From: Agromyces flavus
GTDB taxonomy: Bacteria; Actinomycetota; Actinomycetes; Actinomycetales; Microbacteriaceae
Assembly: GCF_900104685.1 (NCBI RefSeq)
Contig: NZ_LT629755.1
Span: 2,170,001-2,234,000 of the forward strand
Length of the DNA: 64,000 nucleotides
Reading direction: 5' to 3'
The notes under the pieces were generated by a model. The model was given only the letters and a program-made list of their open reading frames with translations. It was not told where the DNA came from and did no database searches. Below, piece after piece: positions 17,241 through 25,712 of this stretch; position 1 is the first letter of the stretch; every line of letters begins with the position of its first letter. The position numbers were made by a program, and so were the translations under genes.

Positions 17241-18164
17241 TCAGCCCTTGACCGCTCCCTGGGTGACGCCCTCCATGACCCATCGCTGCGTGAAGAGGTA
17301 CACGATGATGGCCGGCGCCATCGCCATGAGGTACGACGCGAACGACACGTTGTAGTTGTTGCTGAACTGCGTCTGGAAGATCGACTGCACGACCGGAAGC
17401 GTCTGCTGGGCCGAGTCGGCGATGATCAGGGACGGCATCATGAAGTCGTTCCACGAGGCGAGGAAGGCGAAGATCGCGACCGTCGCGCTCATCGGCGCGA
17501 GCAGCGGAAAGATCAGCTGACGGAAGGTCTGCCAGGTCGTCGCGCCGTCGATGCGGGCGCTCTCCTCGAGCTCGAGCGGGATGGAGCGCAGGAACGCCGT
17601 GAACAGCAGGATGCTGAACGACAGCTCGAACATGATCTTCAGGATGATGACGCCGACCGGGTTCGCGAGGCCGACGAGCCCCGTCAGCTGGATCTGCGGG
17701 AGCGCGACGACCGGGAACGGCAGGAACAGCGCCGTGAGCAGGTAGAAGAACGACCAGCGGAAGAGCCGGTGGTCCCAGTTCCGCACGATCGCGTACGACG
17801 CGAGCGCACCCAGGATCACCGTGCCGACCACGGTTCCGGCGGTGATGAAGAGCGAGATCATGAAGGCGACGGGGAAGTTGGTCAGCTCCCACGCCTGCGC
17901 GAACCCGGAGAAGTCGATCGGGTTCGGGAGCGAGAACGCGTTGCCGTCGACCGCCTGCGATGTCGACTTGAGCGACATCGAGATCGTCACGTACAGCGGG
18001 AGGAGCACGGTCAGCGCGCAGAGGAGCAGGATGACGAAGGTCGTCCAGTTCGTGCGCTCCTGGCCGACTCGGCGCCGGCGGCGCGGCGCGGTCGCGGCGA
18101 CGGCATCGTCGCGGGTGCGGGTGGTCGTGACGGAAGCGGGCAGTCGCTTCGTTGCCGTGGTCAT
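17241..18164 (-). CDS. Sugar ABC transporter permease (MalG type)
   Basis: This 307-residue carbohydrate ABC permease has a basic N-terminal tail to about residue 36, then six membrane helices starting WTTFVILLLCALTVLLPLYV. The EAA loop that contacts the ATPase reads LELEESARIDGATTWQTFRQ, the conserved form of this family. It pairs with the MalF-type permease whose stop overlaps its start by one base. It takes part in import of an oligosaccharide, presumably an alpha-glucoside given the GH13 enzyme downstream. No ATPase gene is in the cluster; actinobacteria often use a shared MsiK-type ATPase. Confidence 0.93.
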   Translation of the reverse strand: MTTATKRLPASVTTTRTRDDAVAATAPRRRRRVGQERTNWTTFVILLLCALTVLLPLYVTISMSLKSTSQAVDGNAFSLPNPIDFSGFAQAWELTNFPVAFMISLFITAGTVVGTVILGALASYAIVRNWDHRLFRWSFFYLLTALFLPFPVVALPQIQLTGLVGLANPVGVIILKIMFELSFSILLFTAFLRSIPLELEESARIDGATTWQTFRQLIFPLLAPMSATVAIFAFLASWNDFMMPSLIIADSAQQTLPVVQSIFQTQFSNNYNVSFASYLMAMAPAIIVYLFTQRWVMEGVTQGAVKG

Positions 18165-19129
18165 CAGATCGCCGCCCTTCCGCGGGAGATTCGGAGTTGG
18201 AGGACCGAGAGGGCCACGGCGATGATGAAGAAGATCGTCGCGTTGGCCATCTGGTAGGCGTAGTCGCCTCCGGTGAAGCCGGTGAAGATCGTCATCGCGA
18301 TGCTCCGCGTCGCCGTTCCGGGGCCGCCGTTGGTGAGGCCGACGATGACCTCGTAGACGTTCAGGTAGTTCTTGAAGCCGATGATCACGTTGATCACGAC
18401 GTACCCCGCGACGAGCGGGAGCGTCACCGACCAGAGACGACGGGCCGCGCTCGCGCCGTCGATGTCGGCGGCCTCGTAGACGTCGCCCGGGATCGAGAGC
18501 AACCCGGCGATGTAGATCAGCAGGGTCGCCGGGATCGACTGCCAGGCGGTCACGATCACGATCGAGACCCAGGCGAGATCGGGGTTCGCGAGGATCGACT
18601 CCGACAGCCAGGGGATGCCGGCGGCCGCGCCGAATGCCGGCAGCGAGTTCGAGAAGAGGAAGTTGAAGACGTAGGCGATCACGATCGCCGAGATCACCAT
18701 CGGGATCACGAACACCGCGCGCAGCGGCGTCTTCAACTTGATTCGCGAGGTGAGGCCCACCGCGAGCAGGAACGCGATGACGTTGACCAGCAGCACCGTC
18801 ACGATCGCGAAGCCGAACGTGAAGCCGTAGCTGGCCAGGATCGCCGGGTCGGTGAAGGCCGCGATGTAGTTCGTGAACCCGATGAACTGCCAGTCGCCGA
18901 ACCCGATGAAGTTCGTGAACGAGTAGAAGATGCCGAGCACCGCCGGGACCGTGATCGCGAGCGTGAACACCACGAGGGTGGGGATCAGGAACCAGTAGTA
19001 GATCGGGTCGACCCGAGGGCGCCCCCGCTTGTCGTGGGCGGCGCCCGCGAGGTGGTCGACCTGGCCGTGCTCGGCCTCGTCGACCAGCGCGCCGGCCGAG
19101 GCCGCCGCGGTCGTGATCGGAGTGCTCAT
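18164..19129 (-). CDS. Sugar ABC transporter permease (MalF type)
   Basis: This 321-residue permease has a polar N-terminus of about 40 residues, then six helices (YYWFLIPTLVVFTLAITVPA first). Its EAA loop is PGDVYEAADIDGASAARRLW, in the usual place before the last two helices. EVIVGLTNGGPGTATRSIAM is a typical MalF/UgpA-type segment. It lies 28 nt after the binding-protein gene and overlaps the second permease gene by one base, so the genes are in one operon. Confidence 0.93.
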   Translation of the reverse strand: MSTPITTAAASAGALVDEAEHGQVDHLAGAAHDKRGRPRVDPIYYWFLIPTLVVFTLAITVPAVLGIFYSFTNFIGFGDWQFIGFTNYIAAFTDPAILASYGFTFGFAIVTVLLVNVIAFLLAVGLTSRIKLKTPLRAVFVIPMVISAIVIAYVFNFLFSNSLPAFGAAAGIPWLSESILANPDLAWVSIVIVTAWQSIPATLLIYIAGLLSIPGDVYEAADIDGASAARRLWSVTLPLVAGYVVINVIIGFKNYLNVYEVIVGLTNGGPGTATRSIAMTIFTGFTGGDYAYQMANATIFFIIAVALSVLQLRISRGRAAI

Positions 19130-19157
19130 GGCAGGAGTCCTCTCTCGGTTCGGCCGG

Positions 19158-20456
19158 TCAGCCGCGCAGCGCGAGCCGCGCCCAGTCGGCGTCGATCTTG
19201 GCGAGCGTCTCGGGGATGTCCCCGCCGGTCGCCATGGTCTGGATGTAGTTGTCGATCGGGATGGTCAGCGGGATCGACCGCGAGAGGCCCTGGTAGAAGG
19301 CGCCGTCGTCGTAGTACTCCTGCATCGGGACGATCCGTTCGTCGGTCACCGGTGCGGCGTCGGTGGTCGTGCCGAAGCCGAGGAACGCCGCGTTGTACTC
19401 GTCCATGACCTCGGGCTGCATGAGGTACGACACGAACTCCCGTGCGGCCTCCTTCTCGGTGCTCGCCTCTGGGATCCAGAGGGCGAGGTCGAGGTTGACC
19501 CGGACCTTGAGGTCGTCGGGGTCGTCAGAGGAGGGCAACGGGAACGTCGCCAGTTCGAGGTCGGGATTCGTCTTCGCGATCTCGCCGAACGCCCACGGAC
19601 CCTGCATGTACATCGCCGCCTCGCCGTTCGCGAAGGCGACGTTCCCGTCGCCGTAGCCCCGGCTCTCGGCGTCGTCGTTGGAGTAGTCGGCGAGCTGCTT
19701 CATCTTCTCGGAGGGCTCGAGGATCGTCTTCTGGAACGAGACCTCGGAGTCGGGGCCGACCTCGGTGCCGAGCTCCTCCATCTTCGTGAGGAACTCCGGG
19801 ACATCGACCAACCCGCCCACGGAGTAGTCGAAGAGACCCTGGCCGAGGGTCCACGTGTCCTTGAACGTGCTGTAGATCGGGGTGACGCCCGCGGCCTCGA
19901 GCTCGTCGCAGACCGCGATCAGCTCGTCCCAGGTCGTCGGCACCTCGAGGCCGTTCTCCTCGAAGATCTCGACGTTGTAGATGACGGATGCCGCGGCCAC
20001 CGAATACGGCAGCACGCTCGTGCGGCCGGGGTAGGTCGCGTACTGATCGACGAGATCCTGCACCTCGGGGCGGATGCGGTCGGCCTCGGGCATGTCGGAG
20101 AGGTCGGAGAGTGCCCCGCGCTCCATGAACCGCGCCATCTCGTAGTTGTAGTTGAGCAGCCCGACATCGGGAGGATTGCCGCGCAGGAAGCCGGCCGACA
20201 GGTTCGAGGCGGTGTCGAGCGTGACGCGCACGTCGTCTTGCTCGGCGTTGAACTGCTCGACGAGATCGCGGAAGTACGGGATCGCCTCGGGCTTGGACAT
20301 GTGGAACGTGATCTCGGCCCGGCCGCCGCCGCCGGCACCGGCGCAGCCGGACAGCGCGAGCACGGCGCCCAGCATTCCCGCGGTCGCGATCGCGAGCGGT
20401 GCGCGGCGACGCGCGCGCCGGGCTCGGGCAGTGTGTCGGATGTCGCGATGAGGCAC
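19158..20456 (-). CDS. Sugar ABC transporter substrate-binding lipoprotein
   Basis: This 432-residue extracellular solute-binding protein of family 1 has a basic N-terminus and hydrophobic stretch ending in the lipobox LSGC (near residue 37), then a flexible GAGGGG linker, so it is membrane-anchored. The mature part has the fold's typical features: FNAEQDDVRVTLDTASN, YNVEIFEENGLEVPTTWDEL, and FANGEAAMYMQGPWAFGEIA. I prefer GTG 20456, preceded by GGGGAG, over the ATG at 20492. It captures the sugar for the two permeases that follow, and its gene is first in the operon downstream of the ROK operator. Confidence 0.92.
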   Translation of the reverse strand: MPHRDIRHTARARRARRRAPLAIATAGMLGAVLALSGCAGAGGGGRAEITFHMSKPEAIPYFRDLVEQFNAEQDDVRVTLDTASNLSAGFLRGNPPDVGLLNYNYEMARFMERGALSDLSDMPEADRIRPEVQDLVDQYATYPGRTSVLPYSVAAASVIYNVEIFEENGLEVPTTWDELIAVCDELEAAGVTPIYSTFKDTWTLGQGLFDYSVGGLVDVPEFLTKMEELGTEVGPDSEVSFQKTILEPSEKMKQLADYSNDDAESRGYGDGNVAFANGEAAMYMQGPWAFGEIAKTNPDLELATFPLPSSDDPDDLKVRVNLDLALWIPEASTEKEAAREFVSYLMQPEVMDEYNAAFLGFGTTTDAAPVTDERIVPMQEYYDDGAFYQGLSRSIPLTIPIDNYIQTMATGGDIPETLAKIDADWARLALRG

Positions 20457-20509
20457 GTCGTCGTCTCCCCGTGTTCCGGGCCGTCGCCACATGGCGCCGC
20501 TGCCCTGCT

Positions 20510-20536
20510 AAGTAAATTTAGACTATATATTTACTT
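20510..20536. promoter_or_regulatory. AT-rich inverted repeat, likely ROK operator
   Basis: AAGTAAAT (20510-20517) and ATTTACTT (20529-20536) form a perfect 8-bp inverted repeat with an 11-bp AT-rich spacer. ROK/XylR-type repressors favour sites of the form AGTAAA-n-TTTACT. The site is midway between the divergent sugar-transport operon and the ROK gene, where it would control both. It is one of the few AT-rich spots in the window. Confidence 0.75.
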
Positions 20537-20579
20537 GTTGTCGTAAATAATGACGGAGGGGCAGGGAGGTGTCAAGCGG

Positions 20580-21836
20580 ATGAAGCAGATCGACCAGGAG
20601 ATCGGTGCGGCGACGTCGCCGCAGGTGCTGCGCCGAGTCAACGCCCGCCGGGTCCTCGAGCACGCCTGGCGCACCGGGGCGTTCACCGCGTCCGATGCGA
20701 TGGCCGCCACCGGCCTCACGCGCTCGACCGTGATCGGCGTGTGCGACGAGCTGCTGCGGCAGGGCTGGCTCGAAGAGCTCCAGGACGCGCGCGCCGTGGG
20801 CGCCTACACGAAGGGGCGCCCGGCGCGACGGTACGCGCTGCGCGAGCGGGCGGCGGTCGTCGTCGGCGTCGATGCGGGGTACGACCACGTCTCGGCGGCG
20901 GTGGCCGACCTTCGCGGCACGATCCTCGGCACCCACGGGGCCGTGATCCCGGCGCCCGGCCCTGAGCACATCGAACGCCTCGCCGACGCCGAACAGCGTC
21001 GCACGCTCGCTCGTGCGGCCGTGGCGGGTGCACTGCAGGACGCGAACGCCGACGGCAGCGAGGTGCTCGCCATTACGGTCGCGGTGCCCGCACCGGCCGA
21101 TCGCGACGGCGCGTCCCCTGCCGAGGACTGGTTCTGGAGTCTCACGAACCCCGGCTACGCCGACCTGTTCGAAGCCTCGGCCGAGCTCGTCACGGTCGAG
21201 AACGACGCGAACCTCGCGGCGATCGCGGAACGTTCGGTCGCTGCGGGCGGCGGTCGAGACGTGGACTCGTTCATCGCGCTGATCGTCGGCGAGGGGCTCG
21301 GTGCGGGCCTCATGCTCGACGGACGCCTCGTCCGCGGGCGCCGCGGCGGTGCGGGCGAGCTGCGCTTCCTCGACCGCGTCGAGGGCGTCGGCTCGGCCGA
21401 CGGCGTCGCACTCCTCGCCCGGCGGTGGGCGGTCGAGGCGATCCGCGCCGGCCTCCCGTCCGACAGCGCGCTCGGCCTGCTGGATCCCCTCGACCTGGAC
21501 GAGGGCGCCGTCGGCGATGCCGCGCTGGCCGGCGACCCTGCCGCCATCGACATCATCGACCGGCTCGCGGCGCGCCTCGCGCGGATCTGCCTCCTGCTGG
21601 GCGACCTCCTCGACGTCGACCGCGTCGTCGTCAGCGGCGCCGCCGCAGCATCGCTGCCGATGGTCATCACGCGCGCCGCGGCGATCCTCGACGAAAGTGG
21701 GGACCCCACCGCGCCAGAGCTCCGACGGTCGGAACTCGGCGACCGCTGCGTCACCCTCGGGGCGATCGAGCACGCCCTCGGGCAGGTGCGCGAGCGTGCA
21801 CTCGACCTGACCCCCACCGTGCGCGGCGCAGCCTGA
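20580..21836 (+). CDS. ROK-family transcriptional regulator
   Basis: This 418-residue ROK repressor has an N-terminal winged HTH (TASDAMAATGLTRSTVIGVC, about residues 38-57). The actin-like sugar-binding domain contains VVVGVDAGYDHVSAAVADLR (phosphate-1-like), ENDANLAAIAER, and IVGEGLGAGLMLDGRLVRG. The cysteine-rich zinc motif of glucokinase-type ROK proteins is not evident here. ATG 20580 has GGGAGG upstream at a longish distance. ATG 20550 in the same frame would begin 13 nt from the operator arm. It probably senses the imported sugar and represses the divergent alpha-glucoside operon and itself. Confidence 0.9.
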   Translation: MKQIDQEIGAATSPQVLRRVNARRVLEHAWRTGAFTASDAMAATGLTRSTVIGVCDELLRQGWLEELQDARAVGAYTKGRPARRYALRERAAVVVGVDAGYDHVSAAVADLRGTILGTHGAVIPAPGPEHIERLADAEQRRTLARAAVAGALQDANADGSEVLAITVAVPAPADRDGASPAEDWFWSLTNPGYADLFEASAELVTVENDANLAAIAERSVAAGGGRDVDSFIALIVGEGLGAGLMLDGRLVRGRRGGAGELRFLDRVEGVGSADGVALLARRWAVEAIRAGLPSDSALGLLDPLDLDEGAVGDAALAGDPAAIDIIDRLAARLARICLLLGDLLDVDRVVVSGAAAASLPMVITRAAAILDESGDPTAPELRRSELGDRCVTLGAIEHALGQVRERALDLTPTVRGAA

Positions 21837-21849
21837 ACGCCGCGCAGAC

Positions 21850-21893
21850 GACGAGCGGATGTCGCGAGCCTGCGCCCGCGACATCCGCTCGTC
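21850..21893. terminator. Bidirectional hairpin terminator
   Basis: Perfect 17-bp arms at 21850-21866 (GACGAGCGGATGTCGCG) and 21877-21893 enclose a 10-nt loop. It lies between the convergent ROK regulator and epoxide hydrolase genes, so it can serve both. There is no U-tract, as is common in high-G+C bacteria. Confidence 0.82.
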
Positions 21894-21909
21894 ACACCGT
21901 GCCTCGGCG

Positions 21910-23073
21910 TCAGCCTCGCAGCGTGGCGAAGAACGCCCGGATGTCGCCGACGACGTCCTCGGGGACCTCGAGCGCGGCGAAGTGCCCGCCCTGCTCGAAG
22001 CGGCGCCAGTGCACGATGTTCGAGTTGTCGCGCTCGGCGAAGACCTTGATCGTCTGGAAGTCGTCCTTGAACACGGCCACGCCCGTCGGCGCGTCGTTGA
22101 CCTTCGGCTCGGCCTGGACGCGGGCGTCCTCGAGGTAGACGCGGCTCATGCCGGCGGCGGCGTTCGCGAACCAGTTCACCGTGACCTCGGTGAGGATCTT
22201 CTCGAGCGGGACGAGCGAGGTGCCGTTGCCGAACGAGTTGAAGAGCTCGCTGTAGGCGAGCAGGCCGACCGGCGAGTCGCTGAGTCCGACCGCGACCGTC
22301 TGCGGGCGACTGGCGTTCATCGTGTTGTAGCCGCCGACGGACTGGAACCACTGCATGTGCTCGAGACCGGCGTAATCCTGCGGCCCGAGCTTCTCGAACT
22401 CGGCCGGATCGCCCGACGGGAACGAGAACAGCTGCAGCACGTGCAGGCCGAGGAAGCCGTGGGGGTTCAGCAGGCCGAGCTCGCGAGCGACCATCGCGCC
22501 GTTGTCGGAGCCGTGGATCCCGTACTCGGTGTAGCCGAGCCGTCGCATGAGCTCGTCGTACGCTCGGGCGACTCGGGCTGTGGCCCAGCCGGGCTCGGTG
22601 ACGGGATTCGAGAAGCCGAAGCCGGGGGCATCCGGCACCACGACGTCGAACGCGTCCTCCGCGCGTCCACCGTGCGCGACCGGGTCGAAGAGCGGGCCGA
22701 TCAGGTCGAGGTAGTCGAGCGAGGAGCCGGGGTAGGTGTGCGCGAGCAGCAGCGGTGTCGCGCCCTCGTGCGGCGAGCGCACGTGGATGAAGTGGATCGG
22801 CTGCCCGTCGATCTCGGTCATGAAGTGCGGCACGGCGTTGATGCGGGCCTCCTCGGCGCGCCAGTCGTAGGTCGAGCGCCATTGCTCGACCGCGTCGCGG
22901 AGGTAGGCGTTCGGCGTGCCGTAGCTCCAGTCGTCACCGGGCGCCGGCTGCGGAAGGCGCGTGCGGGCGAGGCGGTCCATGAGGTCGTCGAGCTGGGCCT
23001 GGTCGACCTCGATGCGGAACGGGCGGATGTCGGTGGCGGCGGTGGTGTTCGGGGTGTTCGTCGTGTTCGTCAT
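21910..23073 (-). CDS. Epoxide hydrolase family alpha/beta hydrolase
   Basis: This 387-residue protein has the N-terminal EHN region typical of epoxide hydrolases (FRIEVDQAQLDDLMDRLART, residues about 19-38). The alpha/beta-hydrolase core follows. HTYPGSSLDY gives the oxyanion-hole segment, the nucleophile elbow is HGSDNGAMVAREL (Asp), and a C-terminal EQGGHFAALEVPE supplies the catalytic His. It should open epoxides to diols; the substrate is unknown. The ATG at 23073 follows GGAG. It is divergent from a WYL regulator with a short inverted repeat between them, suggesting local control. Confidence 0.9.
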   Translation of the reverse strand: MTNTTNTPNTTAATDIRPFRIEVDQAQLDDLMDRLARTRLPQPAPGDDWSYGTPNAYLRDAVEQWRSTYDWRAEEARINAVPHFMTEIDGQPIHFIHVRSPHEGATPLLLAHTYPGSSLDYLDLIGPLFDPVAHGGRAEDAFDVVVPDAPGFGFSNPVTEPGWATARVARAYDELMRRLGYTEYGIHGSDNGAMVARELGLLNPHGFLGLHVLQLFSFPSGDPAEFEKLGPQDYAGLEHMQWFQSVGGYNTMNASRPQTVAVGLSDSPVGLLAYSELFNSFGNGTSLVPLEKILTEVTVNWFANAAAGMSRVYLEDARVQAEPKVNDAPTGVAVFKDDFQTIKVFAERDNSNIVHWRRFEQGGHFAALEVPEDVVGDIRAFFATLRG

Positions 23074-23092
23074 GTCTCCGACGCTACGGTGC

Positions 23093-23110
23093 AATCAGGC
23101 ACGTTTGATT
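23093..23110. promoter_or_regulatory. Inverted repeat between epoxide hydrolase and WYL regulator
   Basis: AATCA (23093-23097) and TGATT (23106-23110) form a short inverted repeat in the 62-bp divergent intergenic region. It is a candidate operator for the adjacent WYL-domain regulator. The arms are only 5 bp, so support is modest. Confidence 0.4.
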
Positions 23111-23135
23111 CCTAATAGTCGAGGAAGATCGAGAC

Positions 23136-24104
23136 ATGTCCGACACCGCCGCGAGGATGCTCGCACTCCTCTCCCTGCTCCAGTCGCGACCAGGCTGGAC
23201 CGGCTCCGAACTCTCCCAGCGCCTGGGGGTCTCGACCCGCACGATCCGCAACGACATCGAGCGGCTCCGCGAGCTCGACTACCCCGTCGACGCAACCCGC
23301 GGGGCCGCCGGCGGCTACCGTCTCGGCGCGGGCGGCAGGCTGCCGCCGCTGCTGCTCGACGACGAGGAGGCGGTCGCCGTGGCGATCGGGCTCCGCGAGG
23401 CGACCGGGGTCGCGGGCGTCGAGGAGTCGAGCGCCCGTGCCCTGGCGAAGCTCGAGCAGGTGCTGCCGTCGCGCTTGCGTCCGGTCGTCGCCGCGATCGG
23501 TTCGGTCGTCGACCGGGCGCCCGAGAACACGGGCACGGACGCGCCCGATCCCGAGGTCGACCCCGCCGTGCTCGCGGCGATCGCCGCCGCGATCCGTGAT
23601 GTCGAGTGGTTCCGATTCACCGACCGCGGCACGCCCCGCCTGGTCGAGCCGTACCGGCTGCTCAGCTGGCAGCGCCGGTGGTACCTCGTCGGCCGCGATC
23701 CCGACACGGGCGAGTGGGGCACGTACCGGGCGGACTGGCTCGAGCCGCGGATGCCGACGCGACGCCGCTTCACCCCCGTACCGCTGCCCGGCGGCGACTA
23801 CACCGCGTTCGCCATGCGCTCGATCGCCGCGAGTGGATGGAAGGTGCACGCTCGCCTGCGGATCGCGGCATCCGCCGACGCCGTACTCGACCGCATCAAC
23901 CCGGCCGTCGGTGTCGTCGAGGCGGTCTCGGACGCGGAATCCGTGCTGGTGACCGGCGCCGACACGCTCGACACCATCGGCGCCTACATCGGCATGCTCG
24001 GCATGGACTTCACGGTCGAATCGCCGCCCGAGCTCGTCCAGCTGCTCAGGACGCTGTCGGAGCGCTATGCACGCGCGGCCGACGGTGGGACGCTGGGGGC
24101 GTGA
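23136..24104 (+). CDS. YafY-type transcriptional regulator (HTH-11 and WYL domains)
   Basis: This 322-residue regulator has an N-terminal HTH (GSELSQRLGVSTRTIRNDIE, about residues 23-42) with the wing PVDATRGAAGGYRLG. A WYL ligand-binding domain follows, with LVEPYRLLSWQRRWYLVGRD containing the WYL triad. The C-terminal WCX part is ARLRIAASADAVLDRINPAV onward. WYL domains sense nucleic acids or small ligands. Its stop overlaps the GTG of the SRPBCC gene, and that gene overlaps the adenine deaminase gene, so three genes form a coupled operon. The divergent neighbour is the epoxide hydrolase gene. Confidence 0.9.
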   Translation: MSDTAARMLALLSLLQSRPGWTGSELSQRLGVSTRTIRNDIERLRELDYPVDATRGAAGGYRLGAGGRLPPLLLDDEEAVAVAIGLREATGVAGVEESSARALAKLEQVLPSRLRPVVAAIGSVVDRAPENTGTDAPDPEVDPAVLAAIAAAIRDVEWFRFTDRGTPRLVEPYRLLSWQRRWYLVGRDPDTGEWGTYRADWLEPRMPTRRRFTPVPLPGGDYTAFAMRSIAASGWKVHARLRIAASADAVLDRINPAVGVVEAVSDAESVLVTGADTLDTIGAYIGMLGMDFTVESPPELVQLLRTLSERYARAADGGTLGA

Positions 24105-24574
24105 CGACGACCATCGAGCGGCACATCGAGATCGAGGCAGCCCCCGAGGTGGTCTTCGACCTCGTCGCCGACCTGCACGGCTACGGTCGCTGGCTGCCGT
24201 CGGCGGGCGACTACGAGGGCACGAGCGAGGTCTCGCCCCCGCCGGTCGCGGTCGGCACGACCTACGTCGAGCACAGCCGCCGCGGCGTGCGCCACGGGCG
24301 GGTCATCGCCTTCGAGCGGCCGGCACGCGTCGCCTTCCGTCAGCCGATGACCCTGCGCCCGCGCGTGGCCGGGACGATCGACAGCACCGTGACGATGGCG
24401 GTGGGCTCGAACGGCGACCGCACGCATGTCACGCGAACGGTCGAGCTCGGGATCCCTCGGCGCATCGGTCTCCTCCGGCCCGTGATCGTCGGGCGCTACG
24501 CGCGCGAGAGCGAGCGGATGCTGCGGGCGCTGAAATCCCACGCGGAAGCCGTGGGGATGACGGAGCCTCCATGA
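24101..24574 (+). CDS. SRPBCC (START-like) family protein
   Basis: This 157-residue SRPBCC-fold protein begins VTTTIERHIEIEAAPEVVFD, the typical first strand and helix, with DLHGYGRWLPSAGDYEG next. Like other polyketide-cyclase/dehydrase-like members it probably binds a hydrophobic ligand. The GTG at 24101 overlaps the regulator's stop codon and follows a G-rich stretch. Its own stop overlaps the adenine deaminase start (ATGA). Ligand unknown. Confidence 0.85.
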   Translation: MTTTIERHIEIEAAPEVVFDLVADLHGYGRWLPSAGDYEGTSEVSPPPVAVGTTYVEHSRRGVRHGRVIAFERPARVAFRQPMTLRPRVAGTIDSTVTMAVGSNGDRTHVTRTVELGIPRRIGLLRPVIVGRYARESERMLRALKSHAEAVGMTEPP

Positions 24575-25584
24575 CGGCGAACGTGATCGACTGGCCGACG
24601 GCCGAGCTGCACGTGCACCTCGAGGGCACGATGGAGGTCGAGCTGCTCGTCGAGCTCGCACGCCGCAACGGCGTCGTCCTGCCCACCTACGACCCCGACG
24701 TGCTGCGCGAGTCGTACGCGTTCGCCGACCTGCAGGAGTTCCTCGACCGCCTCTACGCCAACCTCGGGGTGCTGCGCACCGAGCAGGACTTCCACGACCT
24801 CGCGAGCGCCTACCTGCGGCGCGCGCACCGGGCGAGCGTGCGCCGGGCCGAGATGTTCTTCGACCCGCAGACGCACCTCGGCAACGGCATTCCGTTCGAG
24901 GCCGTGATCGGCGGCCTCGCGTCGGCGCTCGACGAGGCACGGCGCGATCTCGGCATGTCGATCGCGCTCATCCCCTGCCTCCTGCGCGAGCGCGGGGCGG
25001 ATGCCGCGATGGACATGCTCGACGTGATCCTGCCGTTCCGCGAGCACTTCGTCGGCCTGGGCATGGTGTCGACCGAGGTCGGCCACCCGCCGCACCTGTT
25101 CGCCGAGGTCTATGCGCGCGCCGCTTCCGCGGGGCTCCACCTCGTCGCGCACGCCGGCGAGGAGGGTCCGCCCGAGTACGTGCGCGAGGCCGTGGACGTG
25201 CTGCACGTCGAACGGGTCGACCACGGCAACCGGTCCATGGAGGATCCGGACCTCGTGCGGCGGCTCGCCGAGCTGCGGATGCCGCTCACCGTCTGCCCGC
25301 TCTCGAACGTGGCGCTCGGCACCGCGCCGCGCGAGCTGTCGCGGCATCCGCTGCCCGCGATGATGGCCGCGGGACTCGTCGTGACGGTCAACAGCGACGA
25401 CCCGGCGTACTTCGGCGGCTACATCGATGACAATTACCGCGCGATCGCTTCGGCGCTGCCCTTGGATGCCGAAGCCCTGGCGACCCTCGCCCGCAACTCG
25501 TTCACGGCGAGCTTCGCCGAGCCCCGCGAGAAGGACACATGGATCGCCGAGGTCGATGCGGTGCTCGCGGCCGCCACCGGCTGA
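24571..25584 (+). CDS. Adenosine/adenine deaminase family protein, probably adenine deaminase
   Basis: This 337-residue zinc hydrolase of the adenosine deaminase family has the metal ligands HVHLEGT (His14, His16), HAGEEGPP, the catalytic VDHGNR and SDDPAYFGG. STEVGHPPHLFAEVYARA followed by HAGEEGPPEYVREA is the pattern of the Aah1-like adenine deaminases rather than classical adenosine deaminases. Hydrolysis of adenine to hypoxanthine for purine salvage is therefore the preferred call. It is the last gene of a coupled operon with an SRPBCC protein and a WYL regulator, and a hairpin follows. Confidence 0.88.
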   Translation: MTANVIDWPTAELHVHLEGTMEVELLVELARRNGVVLPTYDPDVLRESYAFADLQEFLDRLYANLGVLRTEQDFHDLASAYLRRAHRASVRRAEMFFDPQTHLGNGIPFEAVIGGLASALDEARRDLGMSIALIPCLLRERGADAAMDMLDVILPFREHFVGLGMVSTEVGHPPHLFAEVYARAASAGLHLVAHAGEEGPPEYVREAVDVLHVERVDHGNRSMEDPDLVRRLAELRMPLTVCPLSNVALGTAPRELSRHPLPAMMAAGLVVTVNSDDPAYFGGYIDDNYRAIASALPLDAEALATLARNSFTASFAEPREKDTWIAEVDAVLAAATG

Positions 25585-25595
25585 CGGATGGCACC

Positions 25596-25636
25596 GAACG
25601 GGCATCGACTGAGGGACATCCGGTCACTGCCCGTTC
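25596..25636 (+). terminator. Hairpin after adenine deaminase gene
   Basis: GAACGGGCA (25596-25604) pairs perfectly with TGCCCGTTC (25628-25636) around a 23-nt loop. It begins 12 nt after the deaminase stop codon. It is a likely transcription terminator without a clear U-tract. Confidence 0.6.
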
Positions 25637-25712
25637 TTCCGGACTCCACCTCACCGGCCTAGCGTGGGGTCAGCAGTCGCCATCGCCGATGTCGCCGAGA
25701 AGGAGAACGCGC

